Assembly (NCBI GenBank): GCA_965227035.1
Contig: OZ245724.1
Span: forward strand, 1,736,001-1,800,000
DNA: 64,000 nt
Reading direction: 5' to 3'
Origin: CBDDFQ01 sp965227035
GTDB lineage: Bacteria > Pseudomonadota > Gammaproteobacteria > Burkholderiales > Burkholderiaceae_C
The translations under genes were made by a program, and so were the position numbers. Shown here one piece after another: positions 24,467 through 33,012 of this stretch. The stretch's first letter is position 1, and every line of letters starts with the position of its first letter. The notes below the pieces were generated by a model that saw nothing but the letters and a program-made list of their open reading frames with translations, was not told the origin of the DNA and did no database searches.

Positions 24467-25510
24467 ATGAACCGACTCACCTCCGCTTGTCGATGCGGCA
24501 TCGACGTGCACACGCATGTCGTGCCGGAAAAGTTTCCTTCGTACATCGGCTCGCTGGCGGATGTTCCATGGCCATCGATGGAACACGACGGCTGCGGTCA
24601 TGCGCATATGTTCGTGCTGGGCAAGCGCTATCGAACACTCGATAGCGACAGCTGGGACACGAGTCGGCGTCTGCGAGATCTGGACACGATGAATCTGGAG
24701 CGACAGGTTCTTTCGCCGATGCCCGAGCTTTTGTCTTACTGGCTTCCGCTTGAAGCCGCAAAGCAACTGCTGCGATTCATGAACGACAGCATTGCCGAGA
24801 TGGTGAGCCGCGAACCTGCACGCCTCTTCGGCTTGGGTGCCGTTCCGCTGCAGGACACGGACGCCGCCATCGAAGAACTTCATTACGTCATGAAGACGCT
24901 TCGTTTGCAGGGCGTCGAAATTGCAACCCACGTCAACGGCAAATCGATAGGCGAGAAAAGCTTCGATCCGTTTTTCGCGGAGGCCGCCAAACTAGGTGCA
25001 GCCGTGTTCGTTCACGGCTTGCGGCCCTCCGGCACAGACCGGCTTGTGGGACCGGATGCCTTGGCACAGGTGGTCGCGTTTCCCGGAGACGTTGCGCTTG
25101 CAGCAGCATCGCTGGTGACCGGCGGAATGTTGGAGCGTCACCCGGAACTTCGAATCTGCCTGAGTCACGGTGGCGGCTCGTTTCCAACGGTCATTCCCCG
25201 CCTGCGCAACGGATGGAAAACCATTCCGCCAGTTCGCGATTCGATGAGCGTGGACCCTGCGGAAACCGCTAAAAGGTTCTATTGCGATTCGCTAACCTAC
25301 GACATCGAAACATTGCGTCTCGCGATTCGAGCGTTCGGTGAAGACAAGGTCATGATCGGCACCGACTACCCCTACCCGGTGCTCGATAAAACGCCTACCG
25401 AAACCATCGCTGCACTGGGTCTGTCGGCAGAAGTGGAGCGCGCAATGCTGGAAGGCAATGCCTTGCGCTTTCTTGGAGTGACATCAAATCAAGAACTCAC
25501 AACGGAATAG
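24467..25510 (+). CDS. ACMSD-like metal-dependent amidohydrolase / decarboxylase
   Basis: A 347-residue TIM-barrel protein of the amidohydrolase-2 (PF04909) group, close in motif to aminocarboxymuconate-semialdehyde decarboxylase. Metal-site motifs: DVHTHVVP (two His), VFVHGLRPSG, LSHGGGSFP and GTDYPYPV (catalytic Asp). ACMSD removes carbon dioxide from 2-amino-3-carboxymuconate 6-semialdehyde; relatives decarboxylate resorcylates or hydrolyse lactones. It is last in the Bug/FAH/NIPSNAP operon, 21 bases after NIPSNAP. With a FAH-family partner a 3-hydroxyanthranilate- or protocatechuate-like meta pathway is possible, but the ring-cleaving dioxygenase is absent from the cluster. Confidence 0.85.
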   Translation: MNRLTSACRCGIDVHTHVVPEKFPSYIGSLADVPWPSMEHDGCGHAHMFVLGKRYRTLDSDSWDTSRRLRDLDTMNLERQVLSPMPELLSYWLPLEAAKQLLRFMNDSIAEMVSREPARLFGLGAVPLQDTDAAIEELHYVMKTLRLQGVEIATHVNGKSIGEKSFDPFFAEAAKLGAAVFVHGLRPSGTDRLVGPDALAQVVAFPGDVALAAASLVTGGMLERHPELRICLSHGGGSFPTVIPRLRNGWKTIPPVRDSMSVDPAETAKRFYCDSLTYDIETLRLAIRAFGEDKVMIGTDYPYPVLDKTPTETIAALGLSAEVERAMLEGNALRFLGVTSNQELTTE

Positions 25511-25520
25511 TGTTCTCGAG

Positions 25521-26195
25521 TCAATTTCGAGCCGCAGTAATTTCGATTTCCACTAACTTGCCTTGACGGGTGTCGACCTGCGCATATTCCATGAATGGAA
25601 CCGGCACTGGCACGAGTTCTGAAAAACGTCTTCGAAGGGTGTCGAACGACAAGCTTCGATGCAGAAAAAACGAGGCGCGCTCCACATGGCTCCAATCCAG
25701 CCGCGCCTCACTCAGAGTGTTCGTAATGCGGCCGACGATTGTCTGTAGCTGCTCGTCGAACTCCGGAAGAATCACCGTCACGCCAGAAAGAAAAACCACG
25801 TTCTCCCATTCGAGGTATTTCAGTACGATGCCTTGCGGGTCGTACTCGCAAAGTACTTTCGGATGCGAAGGCGGTGCGCGCATCGCGAGCAGATCGATAG
25901 CAATACCTGCGCCGGAAGCAAAACGCTCGGGGCGTATATGGCTTGAACTGACCGAGCGTGCTTTGCCGGAAAGTATCCGGGCACGCTCCTGAGTTCCATC
26001 GGCCCAGCAGACCATATCACGCGCCCAAAGACGTGTGCGCACGGTGTTGTCGAGGCTGAGTCCGTGTAGACGAAGGCGTTCGTCGAGGCGCTCGAAGATG
26101 CGATGTGTTTCTAGAGTGATATCTTCGCCCGCGCCGGCCTCGCACGAGAGAGCCACGAACTCCTGGCCGAGCCAGTTAAAAAACTTTTCGCGCAT
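25521..26195 (-). CDS. Tandem RidA/YjgF-like protein
   Basis: A 224-residue protein that appears to contain two RidA-fold units (about residues 5-105 and 110-222): GAGEDITLETHRIFERLDERL then DEQLQTIVGRITNTLSEARL at the equivalent helix. RidA hydrolyses reactive imines, and 2-aminomuconate deaminases belong to the same family. The Arg that anchors substrate in RidA (P-x-R motif) is not evident in either half: the second ends VPFMEYAQVDTRQ. Enamine deaminase activity is therefore doubtful. GGAGGC precedes the ATG. It is convergent with the ACMSD-like operon, 10 bases apart, which may make it part of the same pathway. Confidence 0.7.
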   Translation of the reverse strand: MREKFFNWLGQEFVALSCEAGAGEDITLETHRIFERLDERLRLHGLSLDNTVRTRLWARDMVCWADGTQERARILSGKARSVSSSHIRPERFASGAGIAIDLLAMRAPPSHPKVLCEYDPQGIVLKYLEWENVVFLSGVTVILPEFDEQLQTIVGRITNTLSEARLDWSHVERASFFLHRSLSFDTLRRRFSELVPVPVPFMEYAQVDTRQGKLVEIEITAARN

Positions 26196-26328
26196 GTTTG
26201 CCTCCGCTCCGTGTTGTGACTTATGTTAGCGGTCTATCGGCGTCAAGTTCGCATTCGCAGGATCGCACACTGGCAGGTAACGCTTATGTCCTACACCGGT
26301 AGTCGAGCGTCACGGTTCAAATCAACTT

Positions 26329-26979
26329 ATGAACATACTCATCGTCGGATCCACAGGCCTAGTCGGGCAAGGCGTTTTGAAGGCTGCACTCGCAGCTGCA
26401 GATGTCCAGAAAATCGGGCTGCTCGTTCGACGCGAAATGCCTGCACCCGATCCGCGGGCGGTTGTGATCGAAGTCCCACAACTGGATGCTGCAAATCTGG
26501 CGCATGTGGATATGTCCGGATTCGACGCCTGCCTCTACTGCGCGGGCGCGCTACCCGTCGGAATGAGCGAGCGCGACTATCGGGTCGTTACCGTGGATAT
26601 AACAAGCGCGGTGGCGAGCGCCTACGCAAAAGCCAATCCCGCCGGGCGGTTCGTATACGTTTCTGGCGCAGGGGCAAATCCCAGATCACGCTTGATGCCT
26701 CTGAAGATCAAGGGAGAAGCGGAGCAGTCTCTTGCAAACCTGCAAATTACGGTCGTTTCTATTCGCCCTGGAGTCGTCATTCCGGCAGCAGACGTGAAGT
26801 CGCCCCACTTCTTGCGAGAGGCCGCCTATCGGCTTGGGACACCGCTACTGCGTCTAGCGAGCAAGCTTTCGCCCAGAGTGTTCACCACGACCGAAGCCTT
26901 GGGACGTGCAATGGTTCAGGCCGCGCGCGCCCAAAATCCTCCAGCAGTTATCGAGAACAGCGAAATTCAGTCCATTTGA
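26329..26979 (+). CDS. NAD(P)-binding Rossmann-fold protein (atypical short-chain dehydrogenase)
   Basis: A 216-residue protein with the dinucleotide-binding motif GSTGLVGQG at residues 7-15 and the segment RFVYVSGAGANPRSR in place of a Tyr-x-x-x-Lys site, as in NmrA-like or HTATIP2-like proteins. MPLKIKGEAEQSLANL and ITVVSIRPGVVIP match the family. Probable redox sensor or reductase; substrate unknown. It stands alone between the RidA-like gene (divergent) and a GAF-domain gene. Confidence 0.75.
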   Translation: MNILIVGSTGLVGQGVLKAALAAADVQKIGLLVRREMPAPDPRAVVIEVPQLDAANLAHVDMSGFDACLYCAGALPVGMSERDYRVVTVDITSAVASAYAKANPAGRFVYVSGAGANPRSRLMPLKIKGEAEQSLANLQITVVSIRPGVVIPAADVKSPHFLREAAYRLGTPLLRLASKLSPRVFTTTEALGRAMVQAARAQNPPAVIENSEIQSI

Positions 26980-27062
26980 AATTAGCCCCGTAAATGGGTG
27001 CTGCTCCTCTTTAGCAGTGCGCGGAACCCGGCTAATAATGTCGTTTTATCAAGGAGTGTTTT

Positions 27063-27566
27063 GTGACTGCGGAAACGAAAACCGAAAGTTCTCGCCTCGA
27101 CGCATTGCTCCAGCTTTTAGTGCTGGATTCGAGCGAAGAGACCGCCTTCAACGACATCACCAGAATGGCCGCTGATGTGTGCCAGACTCCGGTCGCGCTC
27201 ATTTCATTGATCGACGAAAATCGGCAGTGGTTCAAGGCACGAATCGGCACCAATCTTGAAGAGACGCCTCGTGAATACGCTTTCTGCGCTCACGCAATCA
27301 AGCGGCCCAGCGAAGTCATGGTGGTGCCCGATGCCACGCAGGACCCACGATTCAATGAAAACCCCCTGGTCGTCGAGAGTCCGAAGATCCGCTTCTACGC
27401 AGGAGCGCCCCTCGTGACCACGAGCGGTCATGCTGTCGGAACCTTGTGCGTGATCGACGTCGTACCGCGCGAAGTGGACGAAGCATCCATCGCGCAACTC
27501 AAATTCATGGCGGGGCAAGTGGCGACCATGCTCGAGATACGAGCTGCGAGATTGAAGAAGAAGTGA
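27063..27566 (+). CDS. Stand-alone GAF-domain protein
   Basis: A 167-residue cytoplasmic protein made of a single GAF domain. Marks are FNDITRMAADVCQTPVALIS, IDENRQWFKA, PREYAFCAHAIKRP, NPLVVESPKIRFYAGAPL and GTLCVID. This subtype is usually attached to GGDEF or kinase domains; here it is alone, so it may act by protein contacts or be a free-methionine-sulfoxide-reductase-like enzyme, though the Cys pattern of fRMsr is not evident. The start is GTG with AAGGAG six bases ahead. Confidence 0.8.
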   Translation: MTAETKTESSRLDALLQLLVLDSSEETAFNDITRMAADVCQTPVALISLIDENRQWFKARIGTNLEETPREYAFCAHAIKRPSEVMVVPDATQDPRFNENPLVVESPKIRFYAGAPLVTTSGHAVGTLCVIDVVPREVDEASIAQLKFMAGQVATMLEIRAARLKKK

Positions 27567-27603
27567 TGAATCGAACTTCACTCGGCAAGAAGCGCTTCTC
27601 GGG

Positions 27604-28146
27604 TCAAGGCTGCACAGAAAACTGAACCTGCACACTCCCGGCCCCAAGCGCCTGCACCAGACCCGTGGCGTCGATCACTCTTGCCAGACGGGTATACGTA
27701 TACGAAGATTCGAAGGTCTTGTAAAAGACAACTACCGTGTTGTCGCGCCACAGCATGACGTCGCCAACGCGGATTGTTCCGGGGCGGGCCGGATTCGCCG
27801 GCAGACTCTTCGGCAGATCGAATTTCTTTTCGTTGTCGTTCAGGTCGGTCATGTCGAGAGTCATCGGAAGGCGCGCAACGAACGCACGGGCGGCCGCTGT
27901 GTCCGCCATCTCGATTTCGAATCGTCTCCCACCCGCCGTCATCAACATCTTTGTTTCCTTCGTTCCAAGGCTTGCGTTCGCCCTCCCGGATTCGTTACTC
28001 GCGGCGGCTTGTGCTACCGAATTCGGCCTGTCTTCCGCGTGACAGGTTCCCAGTGCGAGCACACCGATGAACAAGCCTGCGAGACGCATGCTTGCTGCGC
28101 GGATCGTTTGAACACCATGTGTCGAGTGGCCGTGCACTGCGGTCAT
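27604..28146 (-). CDS. Exported cyclophilin-like fold protein
   Basis: A 180-residue protein. The ATG at 28146 overlaps the stop of the exporter gene as ATGA, so it is translationally coupled; an inner start at 28089 (MRLAGLFIGVLALGTCHA) would give a more standard signal peptide. The leader is followed by a beta-rich domain (about residues 75-178), KMLMTAGGRRFEIEMADTAA, DLNDNEKKFDLP, GDVMLWRDNTVVVFYK and YTRLARVID, that resembles the cyclophilin-like family PF18050. The active-site residues of peptidyl-prolyl isomerases are not obvious. Probably periplasmic; function unknown. Confidence 0.65.
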   Translation of the reverse strand: MTAVHGHSTHGVQTIRAASMRLAGLFIGVLALGTCHAEDRPNSVAQAAASNESGRANASLGTKETKMLMTAGGRRFEIEMADTAAARAFVARLPMTLDMTDLNDNEKKFDLPKSLPANPARPGTIRVGDVMLWRDNTVVVFYKTFESSYTYTRLARVIDATGLVQALGAGSVQVQFSVQP

Positions 28147-29363
28147 CGAATCGCCCCCTTGCTCGCACGTGCCGTCAACAGCACCGTGACCGCGCCCGCT
28201 ACCAGCAAGCACGCGCTAAAAGCGAACGTGCTTTGGAAACCGCTTCTGTCGAACAGAACGCCTCCAATGGTCGAGCCCAGCGCAATGCATGACTGCACCA
28301 CTGCGACCATGAGCCCTCCTCCTGCCTCGGCATCGCCAGGCAAGGTGCGAGCGATCCACATCCACCAGCCCACGGGCGCACCTGTGGCCAGCAGCCCCCA
28401 CGCGCTCAACAGGACGGTCGTGATGCTCAACGAATCGCCATAAAAAATAAGCGTCGTGGCAGTCATAGCCATCAAGATCGGAATGATCGCCAGCATGAGG
28501 TAAACACCTTTCTTCAGGAACCAGCCGATCAAAGTGGCGCCCACGAAACCGGAGATGCCTATCGCCAGGAGGATGAGCGACAAAGTAGATGCACCGACGC
28601 GGGTCACGGTTTCAAGAAACGGTCGAAGGTATGTGAACAGAGCGAACTGGCCCATGAAGAAAAGGCCGACTCCCAGCATGCCGAGCCTCACCAATCGGTT
28701 TGCCAAAAGCGCCAAAACATTGCCTGAACCGGCAGACCGACTCTTTGCTGGCATAGCGGGAAGGCCAAGCCACTGCCAGGCAAACGCAATCATCGCGATC
28801 GGCACCAAGCAGAAGAAAGCGCCGCGCCAACCCACGGTGGAGCCTAGAAAACTTCCGATGGGTGCGGCCACAACGGTCGCGAGCGCATTGCCGCCGTTGA
28901 AAAGCGCCAATGCGCGTGGCACCTGCGCGGGCGGCACCAGCTGCATCGCGGTCGCGGCCATCATCGACCAGAACCCGCCGACCACGATGCCGATCAGCGC
29001 CCGGCCCGCCATGTACATCGGGTAGTTCGACGCGAGCCCTACGATTGCGCCAGACAGGCACATCAGCGCGGTCAGGACCAACAGAAGAGTTTTACGGTCC
29101 ATTTTGCGAGCAACAGTCGAAATAGAAAGACTGGTCAGCACCGCGAACGCGCCCGAAATTGCGATGCCCTGACCAGCCATCCCTTCGGTAACCTTGAGAT
29201 CTGCAGCCAACGGGGTCAGCAGGCTCACTGGCATGAACTCGGACGCGATCAATGCAAATACACATAGCGTCATCGCGAAGACACCGCTCCAGTGCGCTGG
29301 CTGGGATGCGCCAAGTTCCTCGAATCCTTTGGACGATGGCGAGCTTAAAGTCTGTGCGGTCAT
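28143..29363 (-). CDS. nepI: NepI-like MFS exporter (purine ribonucleoside efflux family)
   Basis: A 406-residue, 12-helix inner-membrane protein of the DHA1 family. It resembles E. coli NepI as I recall it: EFMPVSLLTPLAADLKVTEG, GRALIGIVVGGFWSM, QLVPPAQVPRAL, GQFALFTYLRP and PVGWWMWIARTL align in order. NepI expels inosine and other purine ribonucleosides by proton antiport. Shared motifs do not prove the same substrate. Divergent LysR gene 142 bases away is its likely regulator; the coupled exported protein lies downstream. Confidence 0.75.
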   Translation of the reverse strand: MTAQTLSSPSSKGFEELGASQPAHWSGVFAMTLCVFALIASEFMPVSLLTPLAADLKVTEGMAGQGIAISGAFAVLTSLSISTVARKMDRKTLLLVLTALMCLSGAIVGLASNYPMYMAGRALIGIVVGGFWSMMAATAMQLVPPAQVPRALALFNGGNALATVVAAPIGSFLGSTVGWRGAFFCLVPIAMIAFAWQWLGLPAMPAKSRSAGSGNVLALLANRLVRLGMLGVGLFFMGQFALFTYLRPFLETVTRVGASTLSLILLAIGISGFVGATLIGWFLKKGVYLMLAIIPILMAMTATTLIFYGDSLSITTVLLSAWGLLATGAPVGWWMWIARTLPGDAEAGGGLMVAVVQSCIALGSTIGGVLFDRSGFQSTFAFSACLLVAGAVTVLLTARASKGAIR

Positions 29364-29505
29364 GGGCGCTAGTCTGGCAGTTGGGACCCGTCACGAATAG
29401 CCAGGCAAAGCTGCATGCACCTATGAGTCACGGCACTGAATGCCTGAAATTTTGCGGCTCGAGCCTAGAATCGGCAGCTCAACACCCCTGGTGCAAAAGG
29501 TTTGA

Positions 29506-30402
29506 ATGGCACGCGACAACATCACTGACATGATCGCTTTTCTCGCAGTCGCTCGCGAGAAAAGTTTCACACGCGCTGCAGCCAGACTCGGAGTTTCGCA
29601 GTCTGCGTTGAGCCACACGGTTCGTGACCTCGAGACGCGCCTGGGTGTGAGGTTGCTGACCCGCACGACTCGCAGCGTCTCGCCGACCGAGGCAGGCGAG
29701 CGACTGTTGATGACCGTCGGGCCGCGACTCGACGAGATCGAAGCCGAGATTGCCGCAGTCAGCGATTTGGGCGACAAACCTATCGGCAGGATTCGCATTA
29801 CCGCGATCGACCATGTAATAGACACCGTGCTTTGGCCGCGATTATCGGAAGTGCTGCACCAGTACCCCGAGGTGCATGTGGAATTGAATTCGGACTACCG
29901 AATGGTCGACGTCGCAGCCGACCGATTCGACATCGGGGTGCGATACGGCGATCAGTTGCAGCAGGACATGGTGGCGGTGCGATTGACCCCAGACGTTCGG
30001 ATGTCGATCGTCGGCGCCACCAGTTACTTCGACTCCCACCCGTTGCCGCTGACGGTGCAGGATCTGACAGCGCACCAATGCATCGTGTTGCGCCTCAGCG
30101 GCGGCGGAATATATGCATGGGAGCTGCGCGACGGCGACAAGGACGTGCAGATCCGGGTCGATGGACAAGTCACTTTCAACGGTGCTTACCAGATGCTCAA
30201 TGGCGCACTCAGTGGCTATGGACTGGCGTTTTTGCCCGTGGAAATGACTCAGCCGTACGTCGATGCCGGGAAGTTGCAGCACGTCCTGGAAGACTGCTGC
30301 CCCCCATTCCCGGGGTTGCATGCGTATTACCCGAGCCGCCGAAATTCATCGCGTGCGATGCGGGTGGTGATCGAAGCTATTCGTCATCGCGAACTGGAAT
30401 GA
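29506..30402 (+). CDS. LysR-family transcriptional regulator
   Basis: A 298-residue regulator with the winged helix at residues 5-65 (FLAVAREKSFTRAAARLGVS, SQSALSHTVRDLETRLGVRL) and an effector-binding domain (GRIRITAIDHVIDTVLWPRL, FDIGVRYGDQL). It is divergent from the NepI-like exporter gene, the classic arrangement for LysR control. Its stop overlaps the start of a PRC-barrel gene as ATGA, an uncommon partner for a LysR regulator. Confidence 0.92.
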   Translation: MARDNITDMIAFLAVAREKSFTRAAARLGVSQSALSHTVRDLETRLGVRLLTRTTRSVSPTEAGERLLMTVGPRLDEIEAEIAAVSDLGDKPIGRIRITAIDHVIDTVLWPRLSEVLHQYPEVHVELNSDYRMVDVAADRFDIGVRYGDQLQQDMVAVRLTPDVRMSIVGATSYFDSHPLPLTVQDLTAHQCIVLRLSGGGIYAWELRDGDKDVQIRVDGQVTFNGAYQMLNGALSGYGLAFLPVEMTQPYVDAGKLQHVLEDCCPPFPGLHAYYPSRRNSSRAMRVVIEAIRHRELE

Positions 30403-31286
30403 TGGAAGAAAATCTTCGTAGAGCTTTTCACGCTTGCGACTTACACACAAGCCGCGAGCAGAGGCTTTCATTCAAGCTCGCCCTAGCTATTGCGGCGGCG
30501 GCACTTTGTTTTTCCGCAAATTCCTATAGCGCCCCGCAGTCGAGCGCGGCGAAAACTTCGCACTCTCCGGAAGCAAGTACTGTCGGCCACGCCAGGCAGG
30601 TGGTTCTTGTTTCAGAGATGGAGGGAAAGAAAGTCGTCGGAGCTGAAGGCGTTCACATCGGCGAACTGCGCGATGTCGTGCTGAACCTCTCGACGGGAGA
30701 CGTCCGGTACGCGCTGCTCGAGCTCGAGCCCTCCTTTTTCAACGCACAGAAGTTCTACGCATTCCCGGTGCGGACCTTGTCGGTGTCCGGCACGAAGCTC
30801 ACTGTCTTCTACAAGCATCCCTCGAGCCGCCTGCTCGAGAAGATTCGTTCGTCGAATGGGGCGCGGATGCGTCAGGACAGTGATCCGGAACATCTTCCGA
30901 TCCTCGATCAGAACGCCAAGCACCTTCCGCCCCTGGGCAATGGCATCTCTATCAGGTGTTCACGACTTGTAGGCAGACAGGTGCGGGGGAGCGACGGTAG
31001 CACGCTCGGCACTATTGCCGACATTGCTCTTGACCTTTCGCAGTCGCGCCTGCTTTTCGTGGTGCTTGCCCCGGAACAGACAGCAGTCGGCAATCGCACA
31101 CCCAAATTGTTGCCCGCCAACGACTTGATCATGTTCGAAGGGACACGCGATTTATCTACGAGCGTGGATAGCGAGTATCTAAGGTCTGCAACGAACTACG
31201 TCTCGAGGCGCTGGGCTTCGCTCGACGACAAAGAGCGACGTGAGTTGCTTTCAGAGAAAAAATCCGCGACGGCAGGCCGCGACTAG
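30399..31286 (+). CDS. Exported protein with two PRC-barrel domains
   Basis: A 295-residue protein. Two adjacent ATG codons (30399 and 30402) are possible starts; the first forms an ATGA overlap with the LysR gene. A signal-like hydrophobic stretch (LSFKLALAIAAAALCFSANS, residues about 23-42) precedes two PRC-barrel domains: KVVGAEGVHIGELRDVVLNL at about 80-100 and VRGSDGSTLGTIADIALDLS at about 195-215. PRC-barrels mediate protein contacts in RimM and photosynthetic reaction centres and occur in stress-related exported proteins. Probably periplasmic; function unknown. Confidence 0.75.
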   Translation: MMEENLRRAFHACDLHTSREQRLSFKLALAIAAAALCFSANSYSAPQSSAAKTSHSPEASTVGHARQVVLVSEMEGKKVVGAEGVHIGELRDVVLNLSTGDVRYALLELEPSFFNAQKFYAFPVRTLSVSGTKLTVFYKHPSSRLLEKIRSSNGARMRQDSDPEHLPILDQNAKHLPPLGNGISIRCSRLVGRQVRGSDGSTLGTIADIALDLSQSRLLFVVLAPEQTAVGNRTPKLLPANDLIMFEGTRDLSTSVDSEYLRSATNYVSRRWASLDDKERRELLSEKKSATAGRD

Positions 31287-31373
31287 CGGTCGGATTCGCT
31301 CGCCTGCGAATGATTGGCGCGACGTCCTACGATCGATATTCAACTCGAGCGTTATCTTCTTCGCCACTAGCTG

Positions 31374-32720
31374 GTGACTGTCGTGATCAAAAAATCGTTC
31401 TACAAAATCGCATCTTTTCTTACCGACAGGTTCTGGATCATTCCAGGACTCATGGTTTGCATCGGCATTCTTGCTGCAATTTTTTTGATAGAGGTCGATC
31501 GTTCGGACTGGCTTCCGAAGTCGCTTCTTGCGAGCGCGTGGCTTTATAACGGCGGCGGCACTGGCGCGAGGACTTTGCTTGGTGCTGTCGCGTCATCGAC
31601 TATTGGCGTTGCGGGTACTGTTTTCTCGATCACCATCGCCGCGCTGTCTCTGGCTGCAGGACAGATGGGACCGCGTCTGCTTCGGAACTTCACGCACGAC
31701 CGCGGCAATCAAATCACCCTCGGTGCATTTCTCGGCACCTTCTCCTATTCGCTGATTGTTCTGCGCAGTGTGCGGACGCAGGAAGAAGGAACCTTCGTTC
31801 CTCACCTCGCGTTGTCGGTGGCAATCTTTCTTGCGCTGGCTTGTGTCGGCATGCTGGTGTACTTCGTCGGCCATATGGCGAGCCGGATCAACGTGGACAC
31901 CGTGGTCGGCTTGGTAAGCGACGATGTCCGTTCTGCCATGACGCGTCTGACTGCCAAAGACGAGTCGAGTGCTGCTCCTCCAGAAAGCTATTGGCACGAT
32001 GCCTCGAAGGTCATCGACAAACGACGGGGTTACCTGCAGCATGTCGACCAGGGAGCGCTAGCCGCTTGGGCCGACGACAATCGACTCTCGATCAAGCTTC
32101 TCGTCAGACCTGGCGATTTTGTGTTCCCAGGTGCGCCTATCGCTGTTTTCAAAACGCGTGCTGGCGCCGAAGTTGGATTGACCTCCGACACGTCCCCGCC
32201 AGATGAGAGCGATGTGTCGGCCGCTATTCGCAACGCCACCTCGCTGGGCGGTGAACGCACCAGTTCCGAAGACCTGGAATATGCGATTCGACAACTCGTC
32301 GAAGTCGGCGTTCGTGCGCTGTCACCGGGCATCAACGATCCGCATACTGCCATCAGCGTTATCGACAGGCTCGCCTCTTCACTTTGCGACATTGCAGAAC
32401 TGTCGCTCCCCAATGGCGTGTGGACTAAAGGCGATCAGGTCAGCCTAGTCGTACCTAGCGTGGACTACGCGGGGCTTACCGACGCGATGTTCCACATGCT
32501 TAGGCAGAACGGGTCGGGGAGCGTCGCGGTGCTGATACGCATGATGGATGTGATCGAGAAAATAGCGTCAGTCGAAAAGCGGCCCGAGCGGAGACGGTCG
32601 CTTCAGCGGCACGCCGAACTGGTGTTAGCCGACGGACAACGCAACATCGCCAACGAGTCCGATTTGAACGATTTGAATCGTGCCTACGCCCGCTTTCAGT
32701 CGGTTATTGCGTCGCGTTGA
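31374..32720 (+). CDS. DUF2254 membrane protein
   Basis: A 448-residue inner-membrane protein of family DUF2254. Four hydrophobic segments in the first 170 residues (FWIIPGLMVCIGILAAIFLI, TIGVAGTVFSITIAALSLA, LGAFLGTFSYSLIVLRSV, LALSVAIFLALACVGMLVYF) are followed by a soluble domain with the family signature RALSPGINDPHTAISVIDRL. Function is not established. The start used is a GTG at 31374; GTG at 31383 is an alternative. It follows the PRC-barrel gene by 87 bases on the same strand. Confidence 0.8.
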   Translation: MTVVIKKSFYKIASFLTDRFWIIPGLMVCIGILAAIFLIEVDRSDWLPKSLLASAWLYNGGGTGARTLLGAVASSTIGVAGTVFSITIAALSLAAGQMGPRLLRNFTHDRGNQITLGAFLGTFSYSLIVLRSVRTQEEGTFVPHLALSVAIFLALACVGMLVYFVGHMASRINVDTVVGLVSDDVRSAMTRLTAKDESSAAPPESYWHDASKVIDKRRGYLQHVDQGALAAWADDNRLSIKLLVRPGDFVFPGAPIAVFKTRAGAEVGLTSDTSPPDESDVSAAIRNATSLGGERTSSEDLEYAIRQLVEVGVRALSPGINDPHTAISVIDRLASSLCDIAELSLPNGVWTKGDQVSLVVPSVDYAGLTDAMFHMLRQNGSGSVAVLIRMMDVIEKIASVEKRPERRRSLQRHAELVLADGQRNIANESDLNDLNRAYARFQSVIASR

Positions 32721-32765
32721 TCGCGTTGACCAAACCGGCGATATCGCGGCGAGGACGCGAGGAGC

Positions 32766-33002
32766 CTAGGATTTCTTGGCGTGATCGTCGTTACCGTACT
32801 GGTCCGCGATTTTTCTTAATATCACCCGCGTGCCCAACAGCTGCGACGAAGCGGACAAAAGGTTTCGCGCCGTGTCCGCAGCCGCGTCGCCAGTCATCGT
32901 GACCGCTACCCCGTCTGGCCCTTCAAGCACCACAACTCCCTCCTGAACACTTGCCACTCCGGCAATCTCCCATTGTTTCGAATTCCGTTTTTTTGTCTGC
33001 AT
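32766..33002 (-). CDS. Small protein B, paralogue of the 33946-34128 product
   Basis: A 78-residue protein 10 bases downstream of the Crp/Fnr gene B, in the same operon. Its core GVVVLEGPDGVAVTMTGDAA aligns with GVILLDGPDGVAVAMTPEAA of small protein A, followed in both by a short Ala-rich helix (TARNLLSASS versus TAESLIRAAD). The shared pattern is G-V-hydrophobic-L-acidic-GPDGVAV-x-MT-x-x-AA. This copy has a basic N-terminus and a longer C-terminal tail. I do not recognise the family. Duplication together with the regulator suggests a partner or product tied to its action. Confidence 0.7.
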   Translation of the reverse strand: MQTKKRNSKQWEIAGVASVQEGVVVLEGPDGVAVTMTGDAAADTARNLLSASSQLLGTRVILRKIADQYGNDDHAKKS

Positions 33003-33012
33003 TGATCTCTCT

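Noticed and set aside
26223..26993. Plus-strand frame overlapping the NAD(P)-binding protein
   Set aside because: Arg/Ser/Gly-rich shadow composition; the other frame has an intact Rossmann motif.
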